56,352 nt of DNA from an uncultured Enterovibrio sp. (GCA_947041315.1 CAMRDW010000002.1:1-56352); one strand, 5' to 3'. Counted from the stretch's first letter, positions 17,041 through 26,155 are shown. Program-made: numbers and translations. The notes: generated from the letters alone by a model not told the origin.

Positions 17041-17352
17041 CTGTGTTTTGGCTTCACATAAAAGAGTGTTGCCTGCGTCATTGAATGATCTTAAAACCCA
17101 AGTGAACGAAGAATGCTTTTTTCCGTGAGGATCTCTGTGGAACTCGCCAAGGGGATGATTTGTCGCTCACCTCTGCCTCTTTCATTTAGCGTCTTCGCTT
17201 AAAGTATAAAGAGTGTTAAGGCAATATCGAACCTATTCAACGCTTCCTTGGTCGTCAAAAAAGTGCGAGGCCATCCACACTCCGCCTCGAGTTAAATGTT
17301 CTTGAAAGAGAATGCCTATTTTATGCTCCATTTTTCTTGACGTGAAAGTCTT
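17041..17352. other. Gap without a recognisable gene
   Basis: There is no supported gene. On the minus strand a 32-codon frame begins MEHKIGILFQEHLTRGGVWM, but it is short and has no known family. This may be decayed coding DNA. Confidence 0.35.
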
Positions 17353-17514
17353 GTACCCATTCCATTAAGTCGTTACTCAGAAATTACGCCGGAAAAATCA
17401 CTGAAAACAAGGGGTGAATTCTCGATAACGCGTCATTTTAATTGAGAAATGCATAAGCATGTTATCGGTGATTTTCACAAGCCAGAATGCTCCAATCTTT
17501 AATGGGATGGCTAT
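17353..17514. repeat. Second repeat family (B), complete but diverged copy
   Basis: It follows the 8520 copy throughout, including TTACTCAGAAATTACGCCGG and TGTTATCGGTGATTTTCACA. The ends read GTACCCATTCCATT and AATGGGATGGCTAT. Confidence 0.6.
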
Positions 17515-17553
17515 TAATCCTCTTTTAAATCCCCCCCTTTTGAGCTTGTTTTT

Positions 17554-17680
17554 GTAAACCTTCGCCTTTGACGCAGCCTGAGTGTTGGCGCGGCTCGCAG
17601 CCCTCAGCCACAGAAGTGCGCCATGCTTTGGGGGGCCACTCGCTTGGTGCTGGCGCGCAAGGTCAATAAGCTTGGGTACA
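17554..17680 (-). repeat. Diverged, GC-richer ERIC-like repeat
   Basis: It is a 127-bp match in pattern (CTTCGCCTTTGACGC at the left, CTTGGGTACA at the right), 39 bp after the family-B element. It overlaps the extended upstream frame of the next gene. Confidence 0.6.
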
Positions 17681-17737
17681 AGGCTTATTTATCGTGTAAT
17701 CTGTTGTTTTTTTACTTCTTTATACGCAGAGGGGCTT

Positions 17738-18316
17738 GTGTCTCTATTGAAGAAAATGACCTTGATCTTTTTGGCTTTGTTCTTGCCTGGATGGGCTTAT
17801 GCAAATGCAGGTGTTCCCATGTTGTTTTTGGCCATGCCTGTTTTTGTATTCTCTTTGCTTCCTATTATCGCGATTGAAACTTTTTATATTTCAAAAAGCT
17901 TGGAGATCCGTCTCTGGCAATCATTAAAAACGGTCACCGTTTCAAACCTGATTTCTACTGCTGTGGGTATCCCTCTGACTTGGCTTTTACTGGTTTTCGT
18001 TCAAACGCTAACCGGTGGCACTTCGGCCTATGGGATTGATTCTTTTATAAAGAAAATAGGGGCGGTGACCTGGCAAGCGCCTTGGCTCATGGCTTATGAA
18101 AAAGAGTTAAATTGGATGATCCCAGCGGCAGGGCTCTTCTTGTTGGTCCCCTTCTTTTTTGCGTCATGGTGGACGGAGTCTTTCGTTTCTAAAAAAATGC
18201 TTCATGGGCTTTCTTCACAGAAGATCAACGTCAAGGTGCGCAATGCAAATCTTCTTACCTACGGTTTGCTTGCAACTTGGCCTGTTGCTTTTTGGGTTTT
18301 TAATGGGTTCAAGTAA
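17738..18316 (+). CDS. Multi-pass membrane protein of unknown function
   Basis: I do not recognise the family. The 192-residue protein starts VSLLKKMTLIFLALFLPGWAYA in translation, which looks like a signal peptide cleaved before NAGVPML, or a first membrane helix. Four or five further hydrophobic segments follow (FLAMPVFVFSLLPIIAI, LISTAVGIPLTWLLLVFV, IPAAGLFLLVPFFFASWW, LLTYGLLATWPVAFWVF). I place the start at GTG 17738, with GAGGGG just upstream; ATG 17756 is an alternative. The frame is open further back to 17582, but those codons lie in the repeat. Probably inner membrane. Confidence 0.6.
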   Translation: MSLLKKMTLIFLALFLPGWAYANAGVPMLFLAMPVFVFSLLPIIAIETFYISKSLEIRLWQSLKTVTVSNLISTAVGIPLTWLLLVFVQTLTGGTSAYGIDSFIKKIGAVTWQAPWLMAYEKELNWMIPAAGLFLLVPFFFASWWTESFVSKKMLHGLSSQKINVKVRNANLLTYGLLATWPVAFWVFNGFK

Positions 18317-18328
18317 GCATTGGATGCG

Positions 18329-18346
18329 GCGTCAATCAGGAGACGC
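18329..18346. other. Small hairpin after the membrane-protein gene
   Basis: GGCGTC (18329-18334) pairs with GACGCC (18341-18346) twelve bases after the stop codon. There is no T-run. The rest of the gap to 18527 shows no gene. Confidence 0.3.
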
Positions 18347-18527
18347 CAAGCTTGATTTTATCCTCTGTTCTGAAGACGAAAAGCCCTTCTAACAGAGGGA
18401 CTCTGTGAGTGGACTTTGAGAACGAAGCCCTGACTTCTGTCACTTTCTGTGACGGGTGTATAAACTTTCTCGATAAGAGCGTAACATCACATAAATTGAC
18501 TTAAAAAACAGATTTGCACACCAGTGC

Positions 18528-19883
18528 ATGGACATAAAAATTATGCCATTAACAGATAAACCAACCATCAATCGCGCGTTACTTATTTCTATTTGCACCC
18601 CTCAATTTAAAGGGGAGGAAGCGGAAAGCTCCTTGGCTGAGCTTGCGCGCTTGGTGACGACCCTCGGCTTTAAAGTGGTGGGGAGCCAATCACAAAAACA
18701 AAGTTCGACCCAAAAGTCCAGTGTATTGGGCTCCGGGAAATTGGCTGAAATCGCACGCTTAACGGGCAACAAAGGAGACATAGACGAGACGCAAGATCTT
18801 GACGATGTCATTGATCTCAGTGCGATGGACGCAGTTCAAAGTGAAAACCTTCCTTTTGGGTGCGCCGATGTTGTGGTATTTGATTGCGATCTAAGCCCTT
18901 CACAGCTTCGCAATGTTGAAAATCAATTGGGGGTTGAAGTTTTTGATAGAACGGGGATCATCATTGAGATTTTCAGCCGCCACGCCCGCACTCGAACCGC
19001 ACGTTTGCAAGTTGAAATTGCCCGTCTAAATTATTTGGCACCACGTCTTAGAGAGTCGAGCTCAGGCAATAACGAACGCCAAATGGGCAAAGGGGCAGGG
19101 GAAACAAGCTTAGAGCTGGATCGCAGAAAAGTCCGAGATCAATTGGCCGAGCTTCGACGTGAACTGGTCAGTGTGCAAGATGAATTAAAAGGACGCCGAA
19201 AACAACGTTCCGAGCTTTTTTGTGTGGCCTTGGTTGGTTATACCAATGCGGGAAAATCGTCCATGATGCGCGCCATGACAGGAAGTGAAGTCTTGGTTGA
19301 AAATAAACTTTTCGCAACCCTTGATACCACCGTACGCGCTTTACAGCCGATGACGCAGCCGCGCATCTTGGTATCAGATACGGTTGGTTTTATTAAAAAA
19401 CTCCCTCATGATTTGGTGGCCTCGTTTCATTCGACCTTGGCAGAAGCGCAGGATGCGTCCTTGTTGCTTTATGTGGTAGATGCTTCTGACCCTTCTTTTC
19501 GTTCTCAGTTGGAGGTGGTGCATCATGTGCTAGAAGAGGTCGGGGTGGATGACATTAAAAAGTTATTGGTACTCAATAAATCCGATCAGCTTAGTGATGA
19601 GCAACAAGACGCCTTAATGGACGAATTCCCCGATGCCATGATGACATCGACGCGTGATCCGCAAGATATAAAAAAATTACATCAATATATTGTGGGTGTG
19701 GCAGAAGAAGAGATGATTGAAGATGAAATCATTGTGGCTTATACCGCCAAAGGCATTATTGGCGAAATTCGTTCAAGCATGAGTATCACACGCGAAGAAT
19801 ATGAATATGATCATATTAAATTAAGCGTGCGCTCCAACGCAATTGAACTTGCGCGATTAAAAAAACGAATGAAGGATTTATAA
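18528..19883 (+). CDS. hflX: HflX-family GTPase
   Basis: HflX GTPases bind the 50S ribosome and split or rescue stalled ribosomes under stress. The 451 residues have the HflX N-terminal domain (VVVFDCDLSPSQLRNVENQL, DRTGIIIEIFSRHARTRTARLQVE), a coiled linker, and the GTPase domain: G1 GYTNAGKSS, G3 SDTVGFIKKLPH, G4 NKSD, G5 STRD. Two features are unusual. The glycine-rich turn usually written GxGGxGE here reads MGKGAGETSLE. An acidic segment (about 83-105, rich in D and E) sits between the HflX-domain strands. It is not beside hfq, so it may be a second HflX paralogue. Start 18528 or the ATG at 18543. Confidence 0.85.
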   Translation: MDIKIMPLTDKPTINRALLISICTPQFKGEEAESSLAELARLVTTLGFKVVGSQSQKQSSTQKSSVLGSGKLAEIARLTGNKGDIDETQDLDDVIDLSAMDAVQSENLPFGCADVVVFDCDLSPSQLRNVENQLGVEVFDRTGIIIEIFSRHARTRTARLQVEIARLNYLAPRLRESSSGNNERQMGKGAGETSLELDRRKVRDQLAELRRELVSVQDELKGRRKQRSELFCVALVGYTNAGKSSMMRAMTGSEVLVENKLFATLDTTVRALQPMTQPRILVSDTVGFIKKLPHDLVASFHSTLAEAQDASLLLYVVDASDPSFRSQLEVVHHVLEEVGVDDIKKLLVLNKSDQLSDEQQDALMDEFPDAMMTSTRDPQDIKKLHQYIVGVAEEEMIEDEIIVAYTAKGIIGEIRSSMSITREEYEYDHIKLSVRSNAIELARLKKRMKDL

Positions 19884-19987
19884 AAAGCTCAAGTGAGATA
19901 AAATGATTTTTATTAATAAAGAACCCTTGAAGATTATTTTTCATACATGTTCCGAATAAGAAATCAATATTCTTGCCCCTCTCTATA

Positions 19988-20068
19988 TAGACCCAAACTC
20001 ATTGAAGGTGCGCGCTTGCGGCAAGTGAGCGTAGCTAACAGGCACACAGTTTAAAGGCGAGGGGGATA
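19988..20068 (+). repeat. Internally deleted ERIC-like repeat (81 bp)
   Basis: The tips TAGACCCAAACTCATTGAAG and TTTAAAGGCGAGGGGGATA are kept. About 46 bp of the centre is missing. Confidence 0.7.
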
Positions 20069-20071
20069 AAT

Positions 20072-20101
20072 AAGGCGCATTTAACCCTGCGCCTTTTTTT
20101 T
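20072..20101 (+). terminator. Rho-independent terminator downstream of hflX
   Basis: An 8-bp perfect stem (AAGGCGCA with TGCGCCTT) leads into an eight-T run. It lies after the shortened repeat, about 190 bp from the hflX stop. Confidence 0.78.
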
Positions 20102-20255
20102 GAAATTCACTCTCCTTTTTTTAGACCTTCGTTAACCAAGACGCATATTTTAATTTCAAGGTGCGTCACGGCTCGTATTGAGGGGCGTTCTTTTTTACAG
20201 CTTGATTATCATATTTAAAATGGATGTGTTTTCTCTCGTTCAATAAGGACATTTC

Positions 20256-20957
20256 GTGCAGTACATCCAAATCAAAGAAATGATCCTCGAACAAATTGAT
20301 GGCGGGACGCTCTTACCGAGACAAAAATTGCCTTCTGAAAGAGTCCTCGCCCTTTCGTTTAACACGACCCGAATTACTTTGCGCGAAGCCTTGTCCTTGC
20401 TGGAGACAGAAGGACGAATTTACCGTGAAGACCGTCGAGGTTGGTTTATCTCTCCTTTGCCCTTACGATACTGCCTTCAAGAAAGCTTTGATTTCACCCA
20501 GATGGCCTTGTCTCAAGAGCGCCTTCCTAAAACAGAATGTCTTGGAGCAAAGTGTGTTTTAGCGGATCAGCGTGTTCTTGCACTTTTGGGGTTAGCGCCC
20601 TTTTCAACGGTTCATTGTATTGAACGGCTTTATTATCTTGAGGGGCGGGTGGTCGCTTATGGGGTTCATTATATTCGTGCGGACTGTTTCCCTCATTTAC
20701 TCAAACAAGACGGCGAGGCAACATTTGAAAAAAATTGCCTTGATCATGTCTCGCCCTTTTATAAAAAAACACACTATCAAATCAGCGCTCGCGCTTTATT
20801 TGGTTTAATGGCGAGTCGATTGCGTGCCACTTCGGGCACTTTGGGGTTAAGGGTGGAACGGATTCATAGCAATCAAGAGGGGAAAAGGTTGGATGTTGAA
20901 ATTGAGCATTGGAGACAAGATGCAATCCACCTTGAATTTCATTTAAGCCTTGAATGA
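20256..20957 (+). CDS. GntR-family regulator with UTRA domain
   Basis: This 233-residue repressor-type protein has an N-terminal GntR winged helix (LLPRQKLPSERVLALSF, then TRITLREALSLLETEGRIYRE) and a UTRA (HutC/FarR-like) ligand domain from about 75 on, ending RLDVEIEHWRQDAIHLEF. UTRA domains sense small molecules such as sugars, histidine metabolites or phosphonates. Translation begins at GTG 20256 with AAGGAC five bases upstream. The ynjBCDF transporter operon begins 1.1 kb downstream on the same strand, with a phosphatase-like gene between them. Control of ynj is a reasonable guess, not shown by the sequence. Confidence 0.85.
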   Translation: MQYIQIKEMILEQIDGGTLLPRQKLPSERVLALSFNTTRITLREALSLLETEGRIYREDRRGWFISPLPLRYCLQESFDFTQMALSQERLPKTECLGAKCVLADQRVLALLGLAPFSTVHCIERLYYLEGRVVAYGVHYIRADCFPHLLKQDGEATFEKNCLDHVSPFYKKTHYQISARALFGLMASRLRATSGTLGLRVERIHSNQEGKRLDVEIEHWRQDAIHLEFHLSLE

Positions 20958-21006
20958 TCTCTTGGAAAAATAAATCCCATGCGCAAAGTACGCATGAGAG
21001 AGGCAT

Positions 21007-21432
21007 TTAAAGCTTGATAAGATGTTGAAGTGAATAGCCTGCTTTTTCCATGATCTTGTACCTTGTTTCTGTGTCCATTTTATCCACATTGGCTAATGCC
21101 CAAAGGGTGATTGAACGGGTCCCTGTTCGGCAATATGCCAAAAGGGGTTTCGGTAAGGTTTGCAGGAGGCGGGCTGTTTCGTTGATGATGTCTTCGTTGA
21201 GATCTCCATTTATCAAAGGAAGAAATGCACACTCGATTCTGAGGTGATCGGCTTCTTTTTTTATTTCTTCATAATCGGGTTGGTTTGTTTCTTCGTTGTT
21301 AGGGCGGTTACATAAAATAGATTTAAACCCTCTTTTTTTAATCTCTTTGATATCAGAACGGGTGATTTGTTTTCGGGCAACAAAAAAAGAGGGGGTTATT
21401 TCTCTCATGTCGAGTTCTGGGTACGTTTTCAT
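21007..21432 (-). CDS. DUF442 / TIGR01244-type protein tyrosine phosphatase-like sulfurtransferase
   Basis: This 141-residue cytoplasmic protein of the beta-lactamase-hydrolase-like (DUF442) family has the phosphatase signature Cys-x5-Arg in LLAYCRTGTRSITLWA near the end. The start is MKTYPELDMREITPSFFVA. A conserved CNRPNNEE follows ITRSDIKEIKKRGFKSIL. Members occur with sulfide-oxidation and sulfurtransferase genes as well as alone, so the substrate is open. ATG 21432 has GAGG six bases upstream. The frame extends 45 codons upstream with a basic, low-complexity sequence that I exclude. E. coli ynj operons contain a sulfurtransferase, YnjE, so the link may be functional. Confidence 0.75.
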   Translation of the reverse strand: MKTYPELDMREITPSFFVARKQITRSDIKEIKKRGFKSILCNRPNNEETNQPDYEEIKKEADHLRIECAFLPLINGDLNEDIINETARLLQTLPKPLLAYCRTGTRSITLWALANVDKMDTETRYKIMEKAGYSLQHLIKL

Positions 21433-21513
21433 TGTTTGCCTCTTTTTTGATTTTTGATGTTTCTTTCGCCTTTTAAATGAAAAAAGGTTGAGTTGTTCTT
21501 TTTGTTCTTGAAT

Positions 21514-21628
21514 CGCGCCGCTTTTGAGGAGACTGGGATCTTGAGTGCGCTCTTGAAACGCAATCACAAAGTCTGTCTATGATCATGGGCTTTTTTTACT
21601 GTTTGGCTGCATCTTCAGCTTGTTTACT
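21514..21628 (-). repeat. Decayed ERIC-like repeat
   Basis: The scattered family signals CGCCGCTTTTGAGGAGACT, GCAATCACAAAGTCTGTCTA and GGCTGCATCTTCAGCTTG occur in the right order. Both tips are lost. Confidence 0.45.
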
Positions 21629-22040
21629 TATATTCAGTTGCTTACGTTCATTTGCTTTGTACCTGCACTTTTAAAGATGGCTTGCTTTTAAATCAAGAAG
21701 GTGCGTTTTATATATTTTTTCATGTTTTTATGGTAATTATCTTGGAGGTTTTTGTTTCAGGCTTGTTTTAGATGGCTTGTATTCACGGTTCTTTTTTCGG
21801 TATTTTTTGTTCGTATAAAAGAGATGTGGGCTTTTTTTTAATTAAAATAAGGGCTTTATGTTCACGTAGAAAAAGCAAGATCCCGCCCTATCTTATCACA
21901 AAGACAAAGACGAGACTTGAAGTTCAAAAAATACGGCAAGGGTCAGAGATTGTGAGAGGGGGTTTTTATTTTTGGGTGTTCATATGTGTTAGGATCGAGC
22001 GCTCATGCCTTAAGGATTTTATGTATTTTGGAACAGTAGG
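21629..22040. other. AT-rich gap upstream of ynjB
   Basis: There is no recognisable gene. A 92-codon plus-strand frame here has an unlikely composition and no family. I looked for a thiamine (THI-box) riboswitch because of the transporter type and did not see its conserved core. Confidence 0.4.
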
Positions 22041-22055
22041 GTGGTTATAGATCCC

Positions 22056-23210
22056 ATGATAAAACAATGCGTCATGGCATTTGCTTTTTTTTTGGCGTCT
22101 TTTGACGCGATTTCAATTGAATTGAACGATTGGAAAAAAATAGAAGCAGGCGCGGTAGGACAAGAGGTGTACTTTCATGCCTGGGGCGGAAATCAAGAGA
22201 TTAACCGATATATTCAATGGACAAAAAAAGAACTCCAGCGCCGTTACCGAGTGACCTTGCATCATGTGAAATTGACGGATGTTTCAGAAACAACTTCTCG
22301 CCTTATCGCAGAAAAAACAGTGGGAAAAGAAAAAGGGGGCACGGTTGATCTTGTTTGGATTAACGGAGAAAACTTTAGATCCCTTAAAATGAATAAGATG
22401 TTGTTTGGGCCTTTTGTGGATGCTTTACCCAATTGGAAATATGTTGACACCTCTTTGCCTGTTTTTACTGATTTTTCTGAGCCAACCGATGGATTAGAAG
22501 CGCCTTGGGGAATGGGGCAATGGGTGTTTATTGTTGATACAAAAAAAACACCGAATCCACCGCGCTCTTTTGCTGAGGTTTTAAAGTACGCTAAAGCGCA
22601 TCCTCATCGATTGACTTACCCAAGGCCGCCCGAATTTCATGGTACCGCGTTTTTAAAATCCTTGCTTATTGAGCTAACAAACAATGATCCGCGCCTTCAA
22701 AAACCGATGTCTAAAGCGGATTATGATGCACTCACGCCCTCACTTTGGGCTTACCTTGATGTTTTTCATTCACTTGCTTGGCGTGAAGGAAAGCAATTCC
22801 CTTCAGGGACCGCTGAAACCTTGCAATTGTTGGATGATGGACAAATCGATTTAGGGATCAGCTTTAATCCCAACGCGGTGTATGCCGCTCAAGCCGCAGG
22901 TAATTTAGCCGAATCGACAGAGGCTTACGCAATGGAGCAAGGCGCACTTTCAAATGTTCATTTTCTGACGGTGCCTTGGAATGCCAATGCGAAAGCGGGC
23001 GCGTTGGTGGCCATTAATTTTTTGCTCAGTCCAGAGGCCCAGTCCCGCAAAGGAAACATTGATATTTGGGGAGATCCCTCGGTGCTTCAAAAAGAATATC
23101 TCACAGGCTCGGCAAAAAATGCAAAGGTGTTTAAATCAATCAGTGAATTACATTCGACGTGGACCCGGGCCATTGAAAATGAATGGTTCAAACGCTACGG
23201 AAGCCATTAA
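22056..23210 (+). CDS. ynjB: ABC transporter substrate-binding protein YnjB
   Basis: This periplasmic binding protein of about 384 residues has a signal peptide (MIKQCVMAFAFFLASFDAIS). The mature protein begins with VYFHAWGGNQEINRYIQW, a signature of YnjB. Other conserved parts are VDLVWINGENFRSLK, LEAPWGMGQWVFIVDT and LGISFNPNAVYAA. YnjB is related to the thiamine-binding and iron-binding clusters, but its ligand is not known. It heads an operon with ynjC (3-base gap), ynjD and ynjF. GTG 22041 is a possible earlier start; I prefer ATG 22056 because it gives a normal signal peptide. Confidence 0.9.
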   Translation: MIKQCVMAFAFFLASFDAISIELNDWKKIEAGAVGQEVYFHAWGGNQEINRYIQWTKKELQRRYRVTLHHVKLTDVSETTSRLIAEKTVGKEKGGTVDLVWINGENFRSLKMNKMLFGPFVDALPNWKYVDTSLPVFTDFSEPTDGLEAPWGMGQWVFIVDTKKTPNPPRSFAEVLKYAKAHPHRLTYPRPPEFHGTAFLKSLLIELTNNDPRLQKPMSKADYDALTPSLWAYLDVFHSLAWREGKQFPSGTAETLQLLDDGQIDLGISFNPNAVYAAQAAGNLAESTEAYAMEQGALSNVHFLTVPWNANAKAGALVAINFLLSPEAQSRKGNIDIWGDPSVLQKEYLTGSAKNAKVFKSISELHSTWTRAIENEWFKRYGSH

Positions 23211-23213
23211 TTC

Positions 23214-24905
23214 ATGTTGAGGATGAGTTATTTTTTTGTCGTTTTATTTTGTATCGTACCGACCTTATTGGGCTTGCTTGGGGCTGTCTTTTCTTCTTTT
23301 GGCTATATTCCGCCTTTAAAGATGCTGGATTTTCGTTTAGAAGGGTATGCGCTTGTTTTTGCTTGGGAAGGCGTTTCGTATTCTATTTTTATGAGTTTTT
23401 ATACGGCGCTTTTTAGCACTTTTTTTGCGTGTTTTATGACTTTTTTAATTGTGCAATCTTCTTGGGAGACGCGTTTTTGGCGCTATGTTGAAACGGCTTT
23501 GTCCCCTCTGCTTGCTATGCCCCATGTGGCTTTTGCCATTGGTTTTTCATTTTTATTTGCTCCAACGGGTATGGGAATGCGTGTTTGGGATGGACTTTTT
23601 GGGGGGGATGCAGCAGCCCAAGGGGGAGGAGAGCTTGCCACCTTGGTCAACGACCCTTACGGATTGGGGATGATCCTGCTTTTGACCTTAAAAGAGATCC
23701 CCTTTTTGCTTTTAATGAGCTTGTCTGTCTTGCCTCAAATTAGAGTCAAAGAAATTGAAAAAGTGTGTGCTTCCTTGGGGTACACCCGCGCACAAGCGTG
23801 GTGGAAATGTATTTTTGTTCAGTGGTTGATTAAATTACGCTTTCCTTTGTTTGCTGTTATGGCTTATGGATTGTCTGTGGTGGATGTGGCCTTGATCCTT
23901 GGGCCGACCAACCCTCCCACGTTTGCGGTTTTAGTTTGGCAATGGTTTAACGATCCTGATTTGTCTTTATTACCTCGAGCCGGTGCGGGCGCCTTGGTTT
24001 TGTTTGCTCTGTCTTTGCTTTTGATGGGATTGACCTTCTTTCTTATTTGGCTTGTCACCCGCGCGTTTCCCTCTTGGCAATACGCAGGAAAATCCAGCCT
24101 GTGCTTGCCTGGAAAACCGATTTTTATTTTCTTGAGCTTCATTGCGCTTTTGATGCTTCCTCTTATGCTCCTTTGGAGCGTGGCGCAGCGTTGGCGATTT
24201 CCTGATTTATTGCCCAGTCAATACAGTCTGCGTTTTTGGCAATTTGAGTGGGATTCGATTTTAAGTGCTGTAGATCAAAGCTTGGCTATCGCCTTGATAT
24301 CGGCTTCTTTGTCTTTATTGCTGGCGATAATCGCTCACGAATACCGCATTCGTCATCGTTTGCAAGTGCCCGCTTACATTATTGCAATGCCCATGTTGCT
24401 TCCTCAATTGTCTTTGTTGTTTGGGTTGCAGGTGGGCACCTTGTCTCTTCATGGGATTTCCCCTTTTTTTTGGGTGTGTTGGGGACATGTGTTTTTTTCT
24501 TTTCCTTACGTCTATTTGTCGCTGGATGGTCCTTGGCGCAGTTTTGACACGCGATTAACAAAAGCCGCGCTGAGCCTTGGGAAATCGCCGCTTCGGGTTT
24601 GGTTTAAAGTGAAAATGCCCATTTTATTGCCTGCTATTGGTTTTGCGTGGGCGATGGGGATCAGTGTCAGTTTGGCCCAATATTTACCGACCTTGGTGCT
24701 CGGTGGTGGACGCGTCAGCACTTTAACAACAGAAGCGGTTGCACTTTCAAGTGGCTTTGATCGCCGAGTCACTGCTATCTATGCCTTGTGTCTCACGTTA
24801 TTGCCGTTGTTGTTCTTTTCTTTGGCCCTTTTGATGCGCCATTTACAAATAAAATACCGCCGCTCTTCTGCAAAAGGTTTTATCTCAAATGTCTCTTTAT
24901 CTTGA
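23214..24905 (+). CDS. ynjC: ABC transporter permease YnjC (fused double permease)
   Basis: The 563 residues contain two binding-protein-dependent permease domains in one chain, as in ThiP and iron permeases. Each half has about six membrane helices and an EAA-type loop that contacts the ATPase. The first is VCASLGYTRAQAWWKCIFV (near 185); the second is AALSLGKSPLRVWFKVKMP (near 450). It forms the inner-membrane channel for YnjB's ligand. It starts three bases after ynjB and overlaps ynjD by 17 bases, so the three are tightly co-translated. Confidence 0.92.
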   Translation: MLRMSYFFVVLFCIVPTLLGLLGAVFSSFGYIPPLKMLDFRLEGYALVFAWEGVSYSIFMSFYTALFSTFFACFMTFLIVQSSWETRFWRYVETALSPLLAMPHVAFAIGFSFLFAPTGMGMRVWDGLFGGDAAAQGGGELATLVNDPYGLGMILLLTLKEIPFLLLMSLSVLPQIRVKEIEKVCASLGYTRAQAWWKCIFVQWLIKLRFPLFAVMAYGLSVVDVALILGPTNPPTFAVLVWQWFNDPDLSLLPRAGAGALVLFALSLLLMGLTFFLIWLVTRAFPSWQYAGKSSLCLPGKPIFIFLSFIALLMLPLMLLWSVAQRWRFPDLLPSQYSLRFWQFEWDSILSAVDQSLAIALISASLSLLLAIIAHEYRIRHRLQVPAYIIAMPMLLPQLSLLFGLQVGTLSLHGISPFFWVCWGHVFFSFPYVYLSLDGPWRSFDTRLTKAALSLGKSPLRVWFKVKMPILLPAIGFAWAMGISVSLAQYLPTLVLGGGRVSTLTTEAVALSSGFDRRVTAIYALCLTLLPLLFFSLALLMRHLQIKYRRSSAKGFISNVSLS

Positions 24906-25533
24906 AAACATTGCGCTTCGAAAAGTGTCAGGTGATCTTCTTTTCTCTTCATTAAACATGCGGGTTGAAAAAGGGGAAGTATTGTGTTTAATGGGTCCGA
25001 GTGGGTGTGGAAAATCCACTCTTTTAGATACCATTGCAGGGCATTTGTCCGATGAGTTTACTTATTCGGGCAGCATTCAATTAAACGGGCTTGTATTGGA
25101 TGCTTTACCCGCACACCTTCGAGAAGTGGGTATTTTATTTCAAGATGATTTTTTATTTCCTCATCTTTGTGTTTGGCAAAATTTAGCCTTTGCTTTGCAA
25201 AACGAAATAAAAGGCAAACGCCGAAAAGAAATGGCGATGCAAGCGTTAAAAAACATTGAGCTCCTTCAAATTGCAGATTCTTATCCAGATCAAATATCAG
25301 GTGGGCAGCGGGCACGGATCAGCTTGATACGGATGTTACTAGCAAAACCCAAGTTGGCTTTATTGGATGAACCTTTTAGTAAGTTGGATAAAGCCTTACG
25401 GGTTCAATTTCGTGATTGGGTGTTCACGCAATTAAAACAAGCTCACATTCCAACCTTGATGGTGACCCATGATGCGAAAGACATTCCTGCGCACAGTCAA
25501 CAACTGAATTGGCCGTGGAAACAGGCATTATAA
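24889..25533 (+). CDS. ynjD: ABC transporter ATP-binding protein YnjD
   Basis: This 214-residue ATPase has Walker A GPSGCGKST (near 44-52), the Q-loop LFQDDFLFPHL, the signature ISGGQRARISLIRML, Walker B LALLDEPFSKLD and the switch histidine in MVTHD. It powers import through YnjC. The start ATG lies inside the end of ynjC (17-base overlap). At about 214 residues it is a short ATPase without a regulatory tail, as in E. coli YnjD. Confidence 0.94.
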   Translation: MSLYLENIALRKVSGDLLFSSLNMRVEKGEVLCLMGPSGCGKSTLLDTIAGHLSDEFTYSGSIQLNGLVLDALPAHLREVGILFQDDFLFPHLCVWQNLAFALQNEIKGKRRKEMAMQALKNIELLQIADSYPDQISGGQRARISLIRMLLAKPKLALLDEPFSKLDKALRVQFRDWVFTQLKQAHIPTLMVTHDAKDIPAHSQQLNWPWKQAL

Positions 25534-25543
25534 GAGGATAAAC

Positions 25544-26155
25544 ATGCTCGACAGTAAAATGATACAACACTTGCGTCGGCCCTTAAATTATGGCGCTTGC
25601 GTTCTTGACTCGAAAGGCATTAAAGCCAACAGGGTGACTGTCATTGGTTTTCTTGTGGGAGGGCTTGCTTTGCCTTCTCTTGTATTTGAACTTCCCTTGC
25701 TGGCTTTATTTTTTATTCTATTAAATAGAATTTTTGATGGCTTAGATGGGGCATTGGCACGTATTCAAGGTCCGACGGACGCGGGAGGTTTTCTCGACAT
25801 CAGTCTTGATTTCATTTTTTATTCTCTGGTTCCTTTTGCTTTTGTATTGGCGAATCCTTCTGAAAATGCAGTTGCCGGGGCTTTTTTGATTTTTTCTTTT
25901 GTCGGAACGGGCAGCAGTTTTTTGGCCTTTTCGAGCTTGGCTTTTAAAAAGGGGATCAGCGATCCTGTTTATAAAAATAAATCTATTTATTACATGACAG
26001 GCTTAACCGAAGGCACAGAAACCCTTCTGTGTTTTGTTTTTATGTGTCTTTTTCCGGCTTATTTTTCTGAAATCGCGTTTGTCTTTGCCTGTTTGTGTTG
26101 GTTTACGACAATGTCACGAATTTACAATGGATTTAAAACTTTGGAGATGCGTTGA
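25544..26155 (+). CDS. ynjF: CDP-alcohol phosphatidyltransferase family protein YnjF
   Basis: This 203-residue inner-membrane protein has the family catalytic signature DGLDGALARIQGPTDAGG, followed by FLDISLD, in its first cytoplasmic loop. Several hydrophobic helices follow (LVPFAFVLAN, FVFACLCWF). The family moves a phosphatidyl group from CDP-diacylglycerol to an alcohol acceptor. YnjF's acceptor is unknown, and its constant link to the YnjBCD transporter suggests the imported compound might be the alcohol or its precursor (inference). It starts ten bases after ynjD, with GAGGA before the ATG. No terminator was recognised downstream. Confidence 0.9.
   Translation: MLDSKMIQHLRRPLNYGACVLDSKGIKANRVTVIGFLVGGLALPSLVFELPLLALFFILLNRIFDGLDGALARIQGPTDAGGFLDISLDFIFYSLVPFAFVLANPSENAVAGAFLIFSFVGTGSSFLAFSSLAFKKGISDPVYKNKSIYYMTGLTEGTETLLCFVFMCLFPAYFSEIAFVFACLCWFTTMSRIYNGFKTLEMR

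Noticed and set aside
17100-17340. Possible decayed transposase on the minus strand
   Set aside because: Only a 32-codon frame (MEHKIGILFQEHLTRGGVWM...) was seen, and no motif ties it to a known family.
21629-22040. Possible thiamine riboswitch before ynjB
   Set aside because: The conserved THI-box core could not be found on either strand.
21772-22050. 92-codon plus-strand frame upstream of ynjB
   Set aside because: It has unlikely composition, no ribosome site and no family; it overlaps the real operon start.
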